DNA from: Cyanodermella asteris
Lineage: Eukaryota; Ascomycota; Lecanoromycetes; Ostropales; Stictidaceae
Direction of reading: 5' to 3'
NCBI GenBank assembly: GCA_900618795.1
Contig: UYJD01000011.1
Span: 452,751 to 516,750 of the forward strand
DNA: 64,000 bases
The notes beneath the pieces are model-generated. The model was not told the origin of the DNA and made no database searches. It saw nothing but the letters and a program-made list of their open reading frames with translations. Positions 43,628 through 54,320 of this stretch are shown here, in pieces. Each line of letters starts with the position of its first letter. The first letter of the stretch is position 1. The translations under genes were made by a program, and so were the position numbers.

Positions 43628-45178
43628 TCAGAATATCTCATCATCCATCTCGACCTCATACTGCGTACCCAGCGCCTCGCGGCCCTGTCGAATCATCTCC
43701 TCAAGCCTCCGATTCATGTTCGTCAGCTCCCGATCCTCCTCTCGCTCCCTTCTTCGCTGCTGCCGAACCAGCTTCTCACCTTCCTTCCCCAATGGACTGT
43801 CCACGCCATCTGTGCTCGTCCTCTTCTTTGCAACAGATGTTGGTTTCAGAAGATTATCGCGCGCTGGCGGACTGCGCAACGCGGCGTTGCTTGCAGTGCG
43901 AGCATCAAATCCACCCAGTGACCCTGACATTGACCCAGCAAAACGTCTCTTGTGCGTGCCCGGTTTCGAACGCTGCCGTAGGCCCGCCGGACTCGCTGTG
44001 CTGATGGTCGACATCCTGCGCGACGGTGTACCGTTCTGAGGCGTGGTGCATCTTGACTCGTCCTCTGCAGCGTCGACCATGATCCAGCTGCTCTTCAGCC
44101 CACCATCGTCATCGTGGCTCGCCTTCATCTTCTTCGCTGCACGCTGCGGACTCGGACTGGCAATGTAGTCGTCCTGAGCAAAGTCCGAGTCATGCCACGT
44201 CGAGTCGTGAATGTATTGTTAGGATATTGCTTCCGCGGCAACGGGTGCGCCATGTTCACTCATCGACCAGGCTTGTCCTCCGCCAGCTTGAAAACCTCGA
44301 AAGGCGCCCGCGGTGCAAAGATGGAAGACGAAGCCAGCCACGCCAGCTGCTGCACCGAGAAGGGCCTTGCCGACACCCCATGTCGCTGGACTCCCACCGG
44401 GGGTGTGAGTATAGACGCCATACTGACTCTGCTCGAAACTGCTGGCACGCGCACTCGAGGCAGCCCTGGATCTGAGACTTCCATTCTCATTCCGACCCAT
44501 TGCCAGCGGACCTGCCAGATCTTCCGCTGCGGAGCCCTCCAGACCCGCAGTGAATGCAAAAGCATGCCTCCCGACCCCTTCGTCTGCAAGTCGCTTGAAT
44601 CTGGAGTCGGCCCAGTAGGAAAAGTACGCTGCGTCCTCGTACGCATTTGCCTGTGCTGCCGTTGGCGTATCGTAGCCGGTCGCGAGATGATATCTCGAAT
44701 TCGCCAGTGGTGGAGGCGACACAGTCCCAGGTGACGCATAATCTCTTTCAAGCATCGAAGTCTCGGTCGTTGGGCTGGCTGGATCTTGCCGCGACTCTGT
44801 CGTCCTGATATTATAATAGTCTGATGTATGCTGTGTCTTGGTCCACCGCGGTGTATGAGAATGCGATGCATCTGCGTATGATAACCTCTTTCCTCCACTC
44901 GCCGCTATCTTGCTCCCATACCCAGATGTCCCTCTCGTCCTCTTCCTCCCTGAATTCCCAACATTTCCTCCACTCGCACGCGAAAACGCAAACGACGTCG
45001 CAGTACTACCAGTTGGGGTCGAAAAGCTCGGTGCCGCGGTATGCGCATAGCTAGTCGCCGTCGTAGCGGAAACCGCAATCGGCGTCTTCGAACCAGGCGG
45101 AGTCGCGTAAAAAGCACCGCGATGGATGTTGGAGAAATCGACGCCGCCGTGCCGAGGCCGCTGGGGCGTAGAGGTCAT
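43628..45178 (-). CDS. unrecognised conserved-looking fungal protein with hydrophobic patch and C-terminal coiled coil
   Basis: I do not recognise the family. The best model starts at 45178 (MTSTPQRPRHGG); the frame is open to an ATG at 45394. Exon 1 ends near 44243 and exon 2 is about 44173..43628. The donor (gttgcc) is non-consensus but phase-correct, with a CTAAC branch site, so the junction is uncertain. Total is about 493 aa. The N-terminal half is Ser/Thr/Ala-rich and disordered, with FSNIHRGAFYATPPGSKTP and a basic patch (GRKRTRGTSG). Next is a Gly/Ala/Phe hydrophobic patch (LLGAAAGVAGFVFHLCTAGAFRGF). The last ~90 residues contain basic stretches and a charged helix (RQQRRREREEDREL). 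It looks nuclear or nuclear-envelope associated, but this is inference. Confidence 0.6.
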
Positions 45179-45394
45179 TGCGACCGGACCCACCGACGGG
45201 GCGGGGCAGGATGTCCGACTCGTGTGTGAGACTGGAAATTGATTGGAATGTGTGGATGAGGAGATGAAGGCAGCAAGGGATGGCGGGTGGGAATGCAATT
45301 TTTGGTTGGAGAACGGAGGGTGTTGAGCTGGCACGGGTTTGGCCTCGTGAGCTGGTAGGCGGCAGGATTTGTTTGGGGAAGCGAGTGTAGTCAC

Positions 45395-45965
45395 GACAAC
45401 ACGCTCGCGCTTATCTTATCGCCGCGCCAAGCGAGAGCTCTGATCTGTATTCTCCCCGAGTTTGTTCTTTGGAACTGTAACTTCACGGACGAAGTATCTG
45501 CTTTAATACGTACGTTCCATCTTCGCGATGTGCAAAACCCAGAGACCCAATCTAGTTCGGGTCAACAATTCTGGCCTGCAGATACCGCGGCGTCAGAGTT
45601 TCCGAGATACAAGGCGCTTCGTGACATGAACCAAATGTGACGGAAACCTGGTCTCGAAAGGACACATAGGCGATAATCGATTCAAGCTTAGCTCGTATTG
45701 CAGACTACCTGTGGGCAACCAGTGGAAGCAAGAAGTCGACGACGGTTCGATGTTCCCTACCCGTGGATAGTGCATTCGTTGAGTCTCGAGGCTTGATTTG
45801 CTGCGCCAATCCACTCTATTCTCTCTTCCATGCCATGTCTCGAAACTTACTAGATCTCACCGCCCTCCAAGCCGGTATTGGTTGATTGAACTGAGCTTGA
45901 GTAGTGGTACGGACCGACCATTTGCAATCCCGGATTTTGATTCAATTCCCTGTCAAGATATTTGT
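45395..45965. other. intergenic region
   Basis: A 571-nt spacer between the unrecognised gene and the diterpene synthase 3' end. Nothing supported was seen. It marks the left border of the terpenoid pair. Confidence 0.5.
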
Positions 45966-48900
45966 CTATGCCTTGCCTTTGACTCGACTCGCGATGTCCT
46001 TCACAACATATATCTGCCCAAACAAGTCCGTAACGCTGACAAAGCACTGTAAGGCCTCAGCAGTCTCCGGCGTCGTCAGAGCCTGTAGCCGCCTTAGCGA
46101 CAACTGCATCTGCTCGCGCTCGAATTCCGCGAGCTGCATCAGATCTGCCTTTGCCTTTGTAGTTCGGTCAATGTCCGAACCTCCTCCTTCGAACGGAACA
46201 GCTCCCCACAGGTGGAATTCTGAGAAGTTGAGACTGTTCAAATTGCCCTCGGCCTGATCTCGTGATAGTGAGCCATAATCATTATACTGGCGACACATGG
46301 TCGCGAGGCTGCGCGCGAACACGTCGCTAAGATAGAGCTGTTGAACTCCGTCGAGGCAATGGCAGCCGGGCGAGCTTATAAGACAACAAAAGAAAGCGAA
46401 AGAGTAAGGGCATGAAGTGTCGTCGGCACCAATACTATGTACCCATTCGCAGTAAGTGTGCGGGCAGGTTTGAAAGATTTCTGGGGTACTTGCATTTATT
46501 AGGGAATTCGGGGCGGTGCTAGCGTCGGCGTAGCTTGCTGGACTTGTCCGGGATCTCTGCTTATATTCTGCTTGGAACATCAAATTAGAGCGCCCATGCG
46601 AAATTTGCGCTCTGAGATAGTTGTATAGCTCTCGAGCAACCCGCGCTTGAGCTTTGAGGGGGTTGTTAAGAATGCGCGGATGCTGCAAGACGTGACCAAT
46701 GAATCTGCGTAGGACTCCCTCGATTTCGCTAATCGATGGCACATTGTGAAGAGGCGACTCGGGAGAAGGGGAGGGGACTGCAGAATTGTACTGAGAAAGT
46801 AGGGCCGAAGGCATTACTGGTCTCGGGCGACTCGTCGACGTCAGGCTGTGATCTGTTGGCAAGACTGCTCCCGTATTTGCGAGACCACATTCGCCACGAA
46901 TAATCGTGTCAACAACCGCTAAGGCGTCGTCAGAGAGCTTGGTGACAATAGACTCGATATACTCATCTGCCTGGTAGTTCAGCATTGACAAGAACATCAT
47001 ATCCCACATCACATCAGTCGGCAGAGGACTCTTGGTTAGAGTATTGATGCTCGTCCAGGTAAATGGGATAAAAACTAGCCAGTCGTCCTTTGTCATAGTC
47101 GCGTCTCTATCGGAGAACACATCGAGTCTCATAGCCTGGAGCCGACGGCCAAAGAATGAAGCCTCAACTAACGCAATGCGGAGGAGAAGCGTAGATGAGT
47201 TCCTGAAGAGCGGGAGCTGTGAAAAGAGACCGATCGTTTTGATCGATCGTGTGCTAGGTATACTGAACATGGCTCCCAACTCTGACTCCCATTGCTCCTG
47301 TTGCCGAGTCGGTGCTTGAAGAGCAGCTAGACAGTACACCTCAGACAATAGAGGCGAGCCGTATGTGACTTTCTCCACCCAAATGTGTTTCGGCTCTCCC
47401 CATAGGCTTTCGTTGTCCAGAAGAAAGAGCCGAGCTCGGCTTATCGCGTCTTCGAGCTCTTGTCGTATCTCTACCGACCAAGGTAAGAAGAGGATCCTTG
47501 CCAGCGTAATAACGCTGTATGCAGTGGTCTCCACAGATCCTCGCCAAGAGCCTCCTGGCTCCTGAGACCGAATCAACCATGTCGAGAGCTGCGTTATGAT
47601 AGTGGGAAGCTGGACCAAGACCAGGTCCTCGTCCAACGACCGCAAGTCTCCCGAGTCCCATCTTCGTAAAAGCTCAACCAATGGCAAAGACAAAGACATA
47701 TACGAGTACTCAATGACGAGGCTCCACTTATCACGCACTGGTCCCTCGTTCCATCGATCGGTAAGGAACTTTGTAGCTTTCAAAATACTCCCTTCCACCG
47801 AGCTTGTTTCAGGTTGAATGAGTAAAGCAGCTAGAGCGTTACAATTGGCGCTAAAGCTTGGATTCTTCTCAAAAGCGTAAGTCCTGAAATGTGTACTGAC
47901 CTCAAAGGCCTCGATCATTGGCTGGATGCTAGCTTCTACACCAAGGTAGCGTAGAGCACAAATCGACTTTGCCGTATCGTCCACATCGGACGCGAAGCCA
48001 GCAGCAAATCCAGTGATGCCTTGATTACGTGCTAGCGACTGAAGGAGCACAGATCTAATAACCTCAATGTGGCTCTCGGACTCAGAAGCAATGTCAAAGC
48101 CGTTAGCAGCGAGCACCGTGACCGCCCAAGAGATCTCGAAGATATGTGTTGGGTAGGCACTGGGGACACCACCTGTGGCGCTTTGGTTGACGACTTTTCG
48201 CAAATAGCTTTCAGCGTCGTCACTCCACTCTGTGCTGTTCATTAAGAAGGCCGCAGTAGAAGAGGGAGATCCCATCATACCAGCCGAAGGCACGAGATAT
48301 TGCTTGACCCTGTCGAAGTCAATCAATCCAACGAGACCTTCGAGGGAATGAAGCACGGTAACTCTCTGACTTCCGTATATGAGCTCCGGTTTGAACATTC
48401 GCATCTTGTCGTCATAGTGCCGGAGAAGAATCTCTTGCTCAGGGAACTCGACTTGATATCCGTAATCCTTGAGATATTCTAGGAGCCGGGGGACGAGGAT
48501 CTCGTAGCCCACGTGGACGCAGCTGGAAACGCGCAGTGTTCGAAGTAGTCGCTGCAAAGCGCCCAGTCCCTTTGAAATAGGTTGGACAAGATGAGCATTC
48601 GATGTGCCTTGTGTTTCCAACCTCGCCGAGTGCTTCAAGAGGGCAAGCGAAGCAGCTGCTGTATTCAAGACACCATCAACTTCCGATGCGTAAATAGGCC
48701 AAGACCCATCTTCTGACTGTGTAGACAGTATGTATTCGAAGCATTCGGGAAACACAAGCTGTTGCTGGCCATCGACGTTTTTGGCTATCATTGCTACCCA
48801 CGCGGAATCGTAAACAGCGGGTGTGAATGTTCCGAAACCTGAATCGCTCTGATATTGCGTTACGATCCGGCTTAGGAGTCGGGTTACCTTGCCCTCAATG

Positions 48901-48968
48901 GCATGCGAGGAGCCTCTTGGGCAATGACGCTTTGTAGCTGTTGGCGAGTGCTCCATGGTGTCGTTCAA
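45966..48968 (-). CDS. bifunctional CPS/KS-type diterpene synthase
   Basis: Intronless, 1000 aa, the length of fungal copalyl diphosphate/kaurene-type synthases. The N-terminal gamma/beta domains carry AVYDSAWVAMI, SEDGSW at 85-90 and the class II protonation motif DVDD at 328-331 (FASDVDDTAKS). The alpha domain has a class I metal motif of DExxE form, DEYIE at 668-672, and an NSE-like motif NDYGSLSRDQAEGNLN beginning at Asn896. Both active sites look intact. I infer that GGPP is first protonated and cyclised to a copalyl-type diphosphate and then ionised to a polycyclic diterpene; the exact product is not predictable. It is divergent from the neighbouring P450 gene. No GGPP synthase is visible in the window. 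Confidence 0.92.
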   Translation of the reverse strand: MNDTMEHSPTATKRHCPRGSSHAIEGKVTRLLSRIVTQYQSDSGFGTFTPAVYDSAWVAMIAKNVDGQQQLVFPECFEYILSTQSEDGSWPIYASEVDGVLNTAAASLALLKHSARLETQGTSNAHLVQPISKGLGALQRLLRTLRVSSCVHVGYEILVPRLLEYLKDYGYQVEFPEQEILLRHYDDKMRMFKPELIYGSQRVTVLHSLEGLVGLIDFDRVKQYLVPSAGMMGSPSSTAAFLMNSTEWSDDAESYLRKVVNQSATGGVPSAYPTHIFEISWAVTVLAANGFDIASESESHIEVIRSVLLQSLARNQGITGFAAGFASDVDDTAKSICALRYLGVEASIQPMIEAFEVSTHFRTYAFEKNPSFSANCNALAALLIQPETSSVEGSILKATKFLTDRWNEGPVRDKWSLVIEYSYMSLSLPLVELLRRWDSGDLRSLDEDLVLVQLPTIITQLSTWLIRSQEPGGSWRGSVETTAYSVITLARILFLPWSVEIRQELEDAISRARLFLLDNESLWGEPKHIWVEKVTYGSPLLSEVYCLAALQAPTRQQEQWESELGAMFSIPSTRSIKTIGLFSQLPLFRNSSTLLLRIALVEASFFGRRLQAMRLDVFSDRDATMTKDDWLVFIPFTWTSINTLTKSPLPTDVMWDMMFLSMLNYQADEYIESIVTKLSDDALAVVDTIIRGECGLANTGAVLPTDHSLTSTSRPRPVMPSALLSQYNSAVPSPSPESPLHNVPSISEIEGVLRRFIGHVLQHPRILNNPLKAQARVARELYNYLRAQISHGRSNLMFQAEYKQRSRTSPASYADASTAPNSLINASTPEIFQTCPHTYCEWVHSIGADDTSCPYSFAFFCCLISSPGCHCLDGVQQLYLSDVFARSLATMCRQYNDYGSLSRDQAEGNLNSLNFSEFHLWGAVPFEGGGSDIDRTTKAKADLMQLAEFEREQMQLSLRRLQALTTPETAEALQCFVSVTDLFGQIYVVKDIASRVKGKA

Positions 48969-49794
48969 CGCTCTGGGTCGAGGCTGACAGGCAGTTACAC
49001 AAGACCCTTAACAGAAAGTAGGACTGCTCAAACCGAGATAAATGAGAGGGAGGGGGGTTTCCTGCTGCAGTCCAAAAAGTGACGGAAAACGGCGTTTCTA
49101 GCGAAGTAGTGAAGGTTTTCCCCAGGGCCAAATTCAGCAGCGAAGATATGAGGTCAAGAACATGTAAATCATCCATCCCGCCTAATGCTTGCCCGCGCTG
49201 TAGCCGAAGCTCAAGAGATGTGCTCAGCATGATAGCGTTCTACTAGCTGATAACGATGCTTTTTCGATGGCGTATGGAGGAGTCCCTTGGTCAGCCTCCA
49301 AGGTAGCTAGCTCAGCGAGGCGAAGCGGCGAAAGCCTGGTATGCTCCGGATACCACGGTAGGGAATTGCAAAATGGAAATGGACCTCTCATGATCACATG
49401 AACTCATTTTCAGCTCTGTTTCAGACAAAGCGGTGCATCTATCAAGAATACCGGCAGACGTGGACGTGTATCGGAAAGTAAAGACGAAAACGTGGGCCGG
49501 ACATTACTAAACTCGCGGCGGAAGCGCGGATTTCGGGCTTGGCACGCCAGCCCAGGAAGGCTTGTAAGCTCCGCCACGACGCACTCTTTGCAACCGAAGG
49601 CATTGGCTGTGAACAGACGACGACCTCACGAGGGAGACTGGCACAATGGTTGAGTCATCAAAGCTCGTCACGGTCCAGACCTTAGGGGGGTCCTCCTGGT
49701 GGACACCGGAAAAGTCTCCGTTTCGAACATTGAATAAGCCTTCTCCCTTCCCGTTGAACGAGCCTTTACTAGGGATTGGTACTACGCATTTACG
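48969..49794. promoter_or_regulatory. shared divergent promoter of diterpene synthase and P450
   Basis: An 826-nt spacer between two outward-reading biosynthetic genes. It is rich in CGG/CCG words (for example around 49265-49370 and 49505-49545) that could serve fungal zinc-cluster regulators, but no single site is certain. The layout suggests co-regulation. Confidence 0.45.
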
Positions 49795-51621
49795 ATGAAT
49801 ACTCTCTTGCTATTGTCGGTGACTCTTTCCTTATGCTACATGGTTCCTCAAGCATGGCAGTTTTGCAGGAATCTGGGCGCAGCGCGTCGGACTAACATCA
49901 GGTATTTTGTCGTGCCTGTCTTCATGCAAGATATCGGCTGGCTCTTCACACAAAGCCTGCTTGTTCCGTTGCTGGATAAGCTTCCTCCGCGATTTACAGA
50001 GCAATGGCTTCCACTTTTGATATTTCACCGTACTTGGATACAGAGCTACAATCCGTTTCGGCGCGCTGGCGCTGATACATTCATTGCCGTGTCGCCAAGC
50101 CGTAATGTTATCTGGACCTGCGATCCGGACATCATTACCCAGGTTCTCAGCGATGGGACTTCATTCGACAAACCTCTTGAGGCCTTTCAAGTATTGAACA
50201 TCTTCGGACCGACGATTGCGGGCACAGGCGGAGAACAATGGCAACGCCTCAAGAGGACCATCCAGCCCAGTCTCAACGAGAAAACCCACCGGGCTGTATG
50301 GGATACTTCACTTCACGTGGCGGACGAGATGGTTACTTCATGGGATACCGAGTCTGACGAGGGAAGAGTGCCGCAAATATATCTCCACACTTCGCGGCTA
50401 GCCTTACATGTACTCGTCTCGGTATGCTTTCATTATCACCTACCTTGGATAGGTAAAGCACAATCATACGGGCTCGCACCGTCAGGGCATAAGCTAGCAT
50501 TTGGCGAAGCGTTTCATGGAGTCTTGTCCCGGCTTCGAGAGATTTACCTTTCGCCGCGCTGGCTGCTGGAGCACTCGCCGCTACGAATTCACCGCAAAGC
50601 CAAAGAAGCATATGATGAATGGCTACAATACATGAACGAGATGATTGAGGACAAGAGAGCTACGATGAAGTCTGGCTCACCAGGAAAGGAGGGTAGTATT
50701 TTAGGTACGTTATAAGGCATTCTACCTTCCGGATCTACAACAGTTCTGATGACAACAGAAACGCTCATCGGCGCAAATCGCAAAGCAAATGAGCTTGGTA
50801 GACTCTCCGACGCCGAAATATTGGGCACCATCTTTGTCTTTATCCTAGCAGGACATGAGACAAGTGGTAACACAATGTCTTTCTGTATGCTATTACTCGC
50901 TTGCCGACCAGATATCCAGCGAAAGCTGCAAAAAGAGCTCGATGCAGTCTTCGGTACAACCGATACTGAATGGTCCTACACAGAGCACCTCCCTCGGCTT
51001 CTTAATGGTTACGTCGGCGCTGTTGTGCGCGAGACTCTGCGTCTGTACGGACCCGTACCTTTCCTCCTCCGCGAGACCAAGGGTCATCCTGCAGAGCTCC
51101 GAATGCAAGGCGAAACTGTTGTTATCCCACCGAAGACAACGGTCTTCATCAACGCCACCGCGGCGCAGCGCAATCCGAAGTATTGGGATGAGAGCAAGGC
51201 AGGGCGAGCGAGAGAAACAGCACGCAAGCACGAAATCCGCGAACAGGCACCGTTCCCCATTACCGCATTCGAGCCGGATCGGTGGCTGAAATCTGACTTT
51301 AAACAGACTAGCGGCGCATGGCTGCCCTTCTCCGATGGTCCACGCGTCTGCATTGGCCAGCGCTTTTCTATGGTGGAGATGGTGGCCGTCATAGCACGCG
51401 TCTTCAAAAAACACAGCGTGGAGTTTGATATCGATGACAAGGAGATCAGTGCTTGTAACAGTCAAGAGGAAAAGAGAGAGGTGTGGCAAGCGACAAGGAT
51501 GAGAGCTGAAAATGCACTTTCAGATGGAATCAAGTTTGTCATTACGCTCCGGATGACGGAGCCAGTGAGCCTGCGGTTCTCGACGAGAGGGACCGAGCGA
51601 TTCTTCGACGTTACAGGCTGA
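49795..51621 (+). CDS. cytochrome P450 monooxygenase
   Basis: Two exons, 49795..50704 and 50759..51621 (ttag|gtacgt to caacag), 590 aa. An N-terminal hydrophobic segment (LLLLSVTLSLCYMV) anchors it in the ER. P450 signatures are complete: I-helix AGHETSGNT at about 334-342, ExxR as ETLR at 395-398, the PITAFEPDRW stretch and the heme loop FSDGPRVCIG with Cys501. It is somewhat longer than typical because of an insertion before the heme region (SKAGRARETARKHE). Lying head-to-head with the diterpene synthase, it probably oxidises the diterpene hydrocarbon. Confidence 0.93.
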
Positions 51622-52781
51622 TATAGTGACAACAACATAATTGACTTGATCCATATCGATAACTGAACCTCCACCACCGACAGCTAGAAAACATGCCGAC
51701 TGCCAATCGAGAGCGTCTCATTTCCACGCCATCGCGAAACGGAGTGTCATCTGGTTCAGACGGGAGATGCAACCGACGAGTGCGCAGTACGCGGGCAGGG
51801 TGGATTTGGGCTCGGAGTCGCCGAACGAAGATTTTAGACTAGGACCCGTGCCCTGCTTCTTCCTGAGAGGGTTGAGCTACATGCCCCGTTCGAAGAAGCC
51901 AAAAGAGGTTGCATAAGTGGCGTTTCCGCCGTCGGTGCACTCTCAGCTGAAGGCCCTAGTGCTGACTCGGTTGTTAGCCTACAAGCCGGATGACTTTAGC
52001 AATCAAGCAGCATCAAGTGCTGCCCCCTGTGTTTGCAGCTTTACACGTACTGTATTTTACACGAATGACGTTCTATACCGCTCATAGTTGGGCATGATGC
52101 TGCGTCAGCTCGTGTCCGCTGATCGTCGACGACGTGGCAGAAACTACACCCCTACGAGATATTACAGCGAGCTACTGACGATAACTGTAGTACTATCGCA
52201 GGGATGTTTTTTGCACATCTCCCACTATGCGCTCCCGTATATCAAGTTTGACGCGTTGGCACTTTACCTAAAAGAGAAAGAGAGGTCACCAATCGTCAGA
52301 GACCGACAAACGTGCGGGAGCCAAAACAAGAACAATAACGCCAAGATGCTGAAGAGGGTGTGCAAAGTACTACCCTGCGATACTATAGAGCTGATCACTG
52401 GCACTCGAGCAGGTCTGAGGCGACCTAGGAGGCCCCCTCTAGCTCGCATTCGGGCTTCCACGATAAAGCAATCGAGTGAGCCGATGTGCTTCTTACTGAA
52501 TAGGCGCAGCAGGGACGGGGATGACCACACTTTGTTTCCCGACGGTTGCCTCCACTATTGCTGCGGCTACTGCTACTATTCATATATAGACCTTAAGGGC
52601 TGTGAGTGTTGACTCCGAGGCCTGCGCACCGCTACCAGACTCATCATGGACTTCGTCGGAGGTAACGTCTCCCACTCAGGTCCTGGGTCCCTCGTCCAAC
52701 TCGAAAAGTCTTTCACAGCCACGCGACAGGCCGCCGAGAGAGTAGTATCGAGATGGCCCCTACCTGCCTTACTAGCATCTT
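51622..52781. other. accessory intergenic region left of the gap
   Basis: A 1.16-kb stretch after the P450. An ORF at 52088-52612 and one from 52646 into the gap have no recognised motifs. Around 52570 the sequence is TATA-like (ttcatatatagacc). It may be degenerate repeat DNA, but I cannot assign a family. Confidence 0.35.
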
Positions 52782-52812
52782 GTCACGGACAAAGGAAGGA
52801 CCGATCAGACGT
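52782..52812 (+). repeat. retroelement-end-like repeat truncated by assembly gap
   Basis: Starting with the t at 52781, TGTCACGGACAAAGGAAGGA and the following CCGATCAGACGT match the minus strand of the palindrome at 62977-63046 at 27 of 32 positions. It stops exactly where the run of N begins. It is read as the end of a related transposable element, plus-oriented. Confidence 0.55.
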
Positions 52813-52837
52813 NNNNNNNNNNNNNNNNNNNNNNNNN
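52813..52837. other. assembly gap (25 N)
   Basis: Twenty-five consecutive N. The true length is unknown. Open frames running through it are not trustworthy. Confidence 0.99.
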
Positions 52838-53699
52838 GACTTGACGCCGTCCTTCACTGGTCGCCTACACAGTCAACCACCCCGTGCCCGCGTTACAGAC
52901 TGGCATTACACGCCTTACCTCGTACACTCGGCCCAACATCTGCTGCTCAGTGCTTGTCTGCGAGCGTTCCATATTTGCTATAATGTCGGAGGAAGATTTC
53001 GATCACGAGGAACTGCCAAAGATTTTTGTGGGATGTCGAATTTATGAGTCGTCACGCAGTTGGGATTCCAACAGCCGGAAGCAAGTAGAGTGGATTTGAA
53101 AATCTTCAAATCCGAAGAACCGCAGGCTTCCAAATACCCCTTCGGCACTCCTTCATTCACTTCTATTGTGACTGGTCATTGCTTGACAAACTCACTCTCG
53201 TTCTGCTGGCAGTGACGCATTTGAAGCCTTGTGCACAATGTTGGCTTGTCCTCCCCACGCTGTCGTTCTCGTATACGCAAGTCGAAATCTCTTGCATCAA
53301 AGAACTATAGCTATAGCGCAAAGATACTGCAGTTCCGGTCGAGAGAACTAGAAGTCATTCGCGAATTAGTGTCAGCCATGTTCCCGCTTGACAGAAGGCC
53401 TTCATGGTATCACTGACTCAAGGCGTCCAAGGTTAATCTCTTCTACCTAAAAGACAACGGACTCGGTTGTGCCAGCGCCAGGCGAGAACTGCGACCTCAT
53501 GTCATTTGAGGTCGAATATACGAGCGGCCGCGTGCATATCAATATTTCAAGGTTGCAATGCGGTTGAATGTCGCTTGACCTCGGTGCTTATGAGGCCCAC
53601 GGAGGCCGCGCAGACAGTCCAACCTTATCTTCAATTAGTATATCAGCAGCCCCCTGCCCATCTGGCTCAGATTGACCCCCACACTACCAATCTTTATAC
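52838..53699. other. intergenic region right of the gap
   Basis: About 860 nt with no supported gene. The first part continues short open frames from the gap, and the remainder is unremarkable. Confidence 0.4.
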
Positions 53700-54320
53700 A
53701 TGGCGACCAAGCAAAAACAACAGGCCTTCGTGGCTGCAGTCAGAGTCGAAGCCCGATCTTCCCCGTGGGCTAGTCTCGAGCAGGTGCAGAAGGTGTCTTT
53801 GAAAGAATGCCCACCACGAGGTCCTGTCTGGATTGACAGAAACATCGCACCATCACCTCCTGAAACCAGTCTGAGAGAAGTCTTGTACAAATCCATCACT
53901 CAACTAGAGCGACCAGACCACAAAATACCTGTATCTGAAGAGCTTCCACTTCGGGATGTGTTCATCGAGCTTCTCGCGCCTCGAGCCGCAGGCAGTGAGT
54001 ACCCCGATGCAGCGAAATTCACCAACGAAGTGAACCTGTCCAACCATCAGCGAGACTGCAGGGAGGCAATGACAATCTTTTATGTGCAAGAAGGCGGCAT
54101 GAAGTATGGAATGGCTGTCTTGAACAAACATCAAACCTCGCTGGCATCTCTTAGTGCTGGAAGCCCACGAGAGAACTGCGCCATCACGAAAAAGCTGGCA
54201 AAGCTCATCAAAGCCAGAATCGCCGCCGTCAGCTATCGGCTCAGTCCACAAAACCAGGTACCTGGGGCTCTGCTCGATGTCCTTAAAGCATATGCGAGCA
54301 TCCTCTACCCAAGGTATTGA
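53700..54320 (+). pseudogene. alpha/beta hydrolase (fold-3) N-terminal remnant
   Basis: A 206-aa open frame resembles the N-terminal half of fungal alpha/beta hydrolase-3 esterases: WIDRNIAP, EAMTIFYVQEGGMKYG, TSLASLSAG, then AAVSYRLSPQNQVPGALLDVLKAY. Where relatives have the oxyanion-hole HGGG, this copy reads QEGG. The frame stops at LYPRY before the GxSxG nucleophile elbow. The next 270 nt stay open in another frame (to 54594) but show no clear elbow. I infer a degraded esterase gene; a diverged, still-used protein is less likely. Confidence 0.5.

Noticed and set aside
52088-52612. 174-aa ORF left of the gap
   Set aside because: Biased Arg/Cys/Tyr composition, no motif, flanked by repeat-like DNA. 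Not enough to call a gene.
52646-53047. ORF running through the N gap
   Set aside because: Continuity across unknown bases is meaningless and no motif is present on either side.
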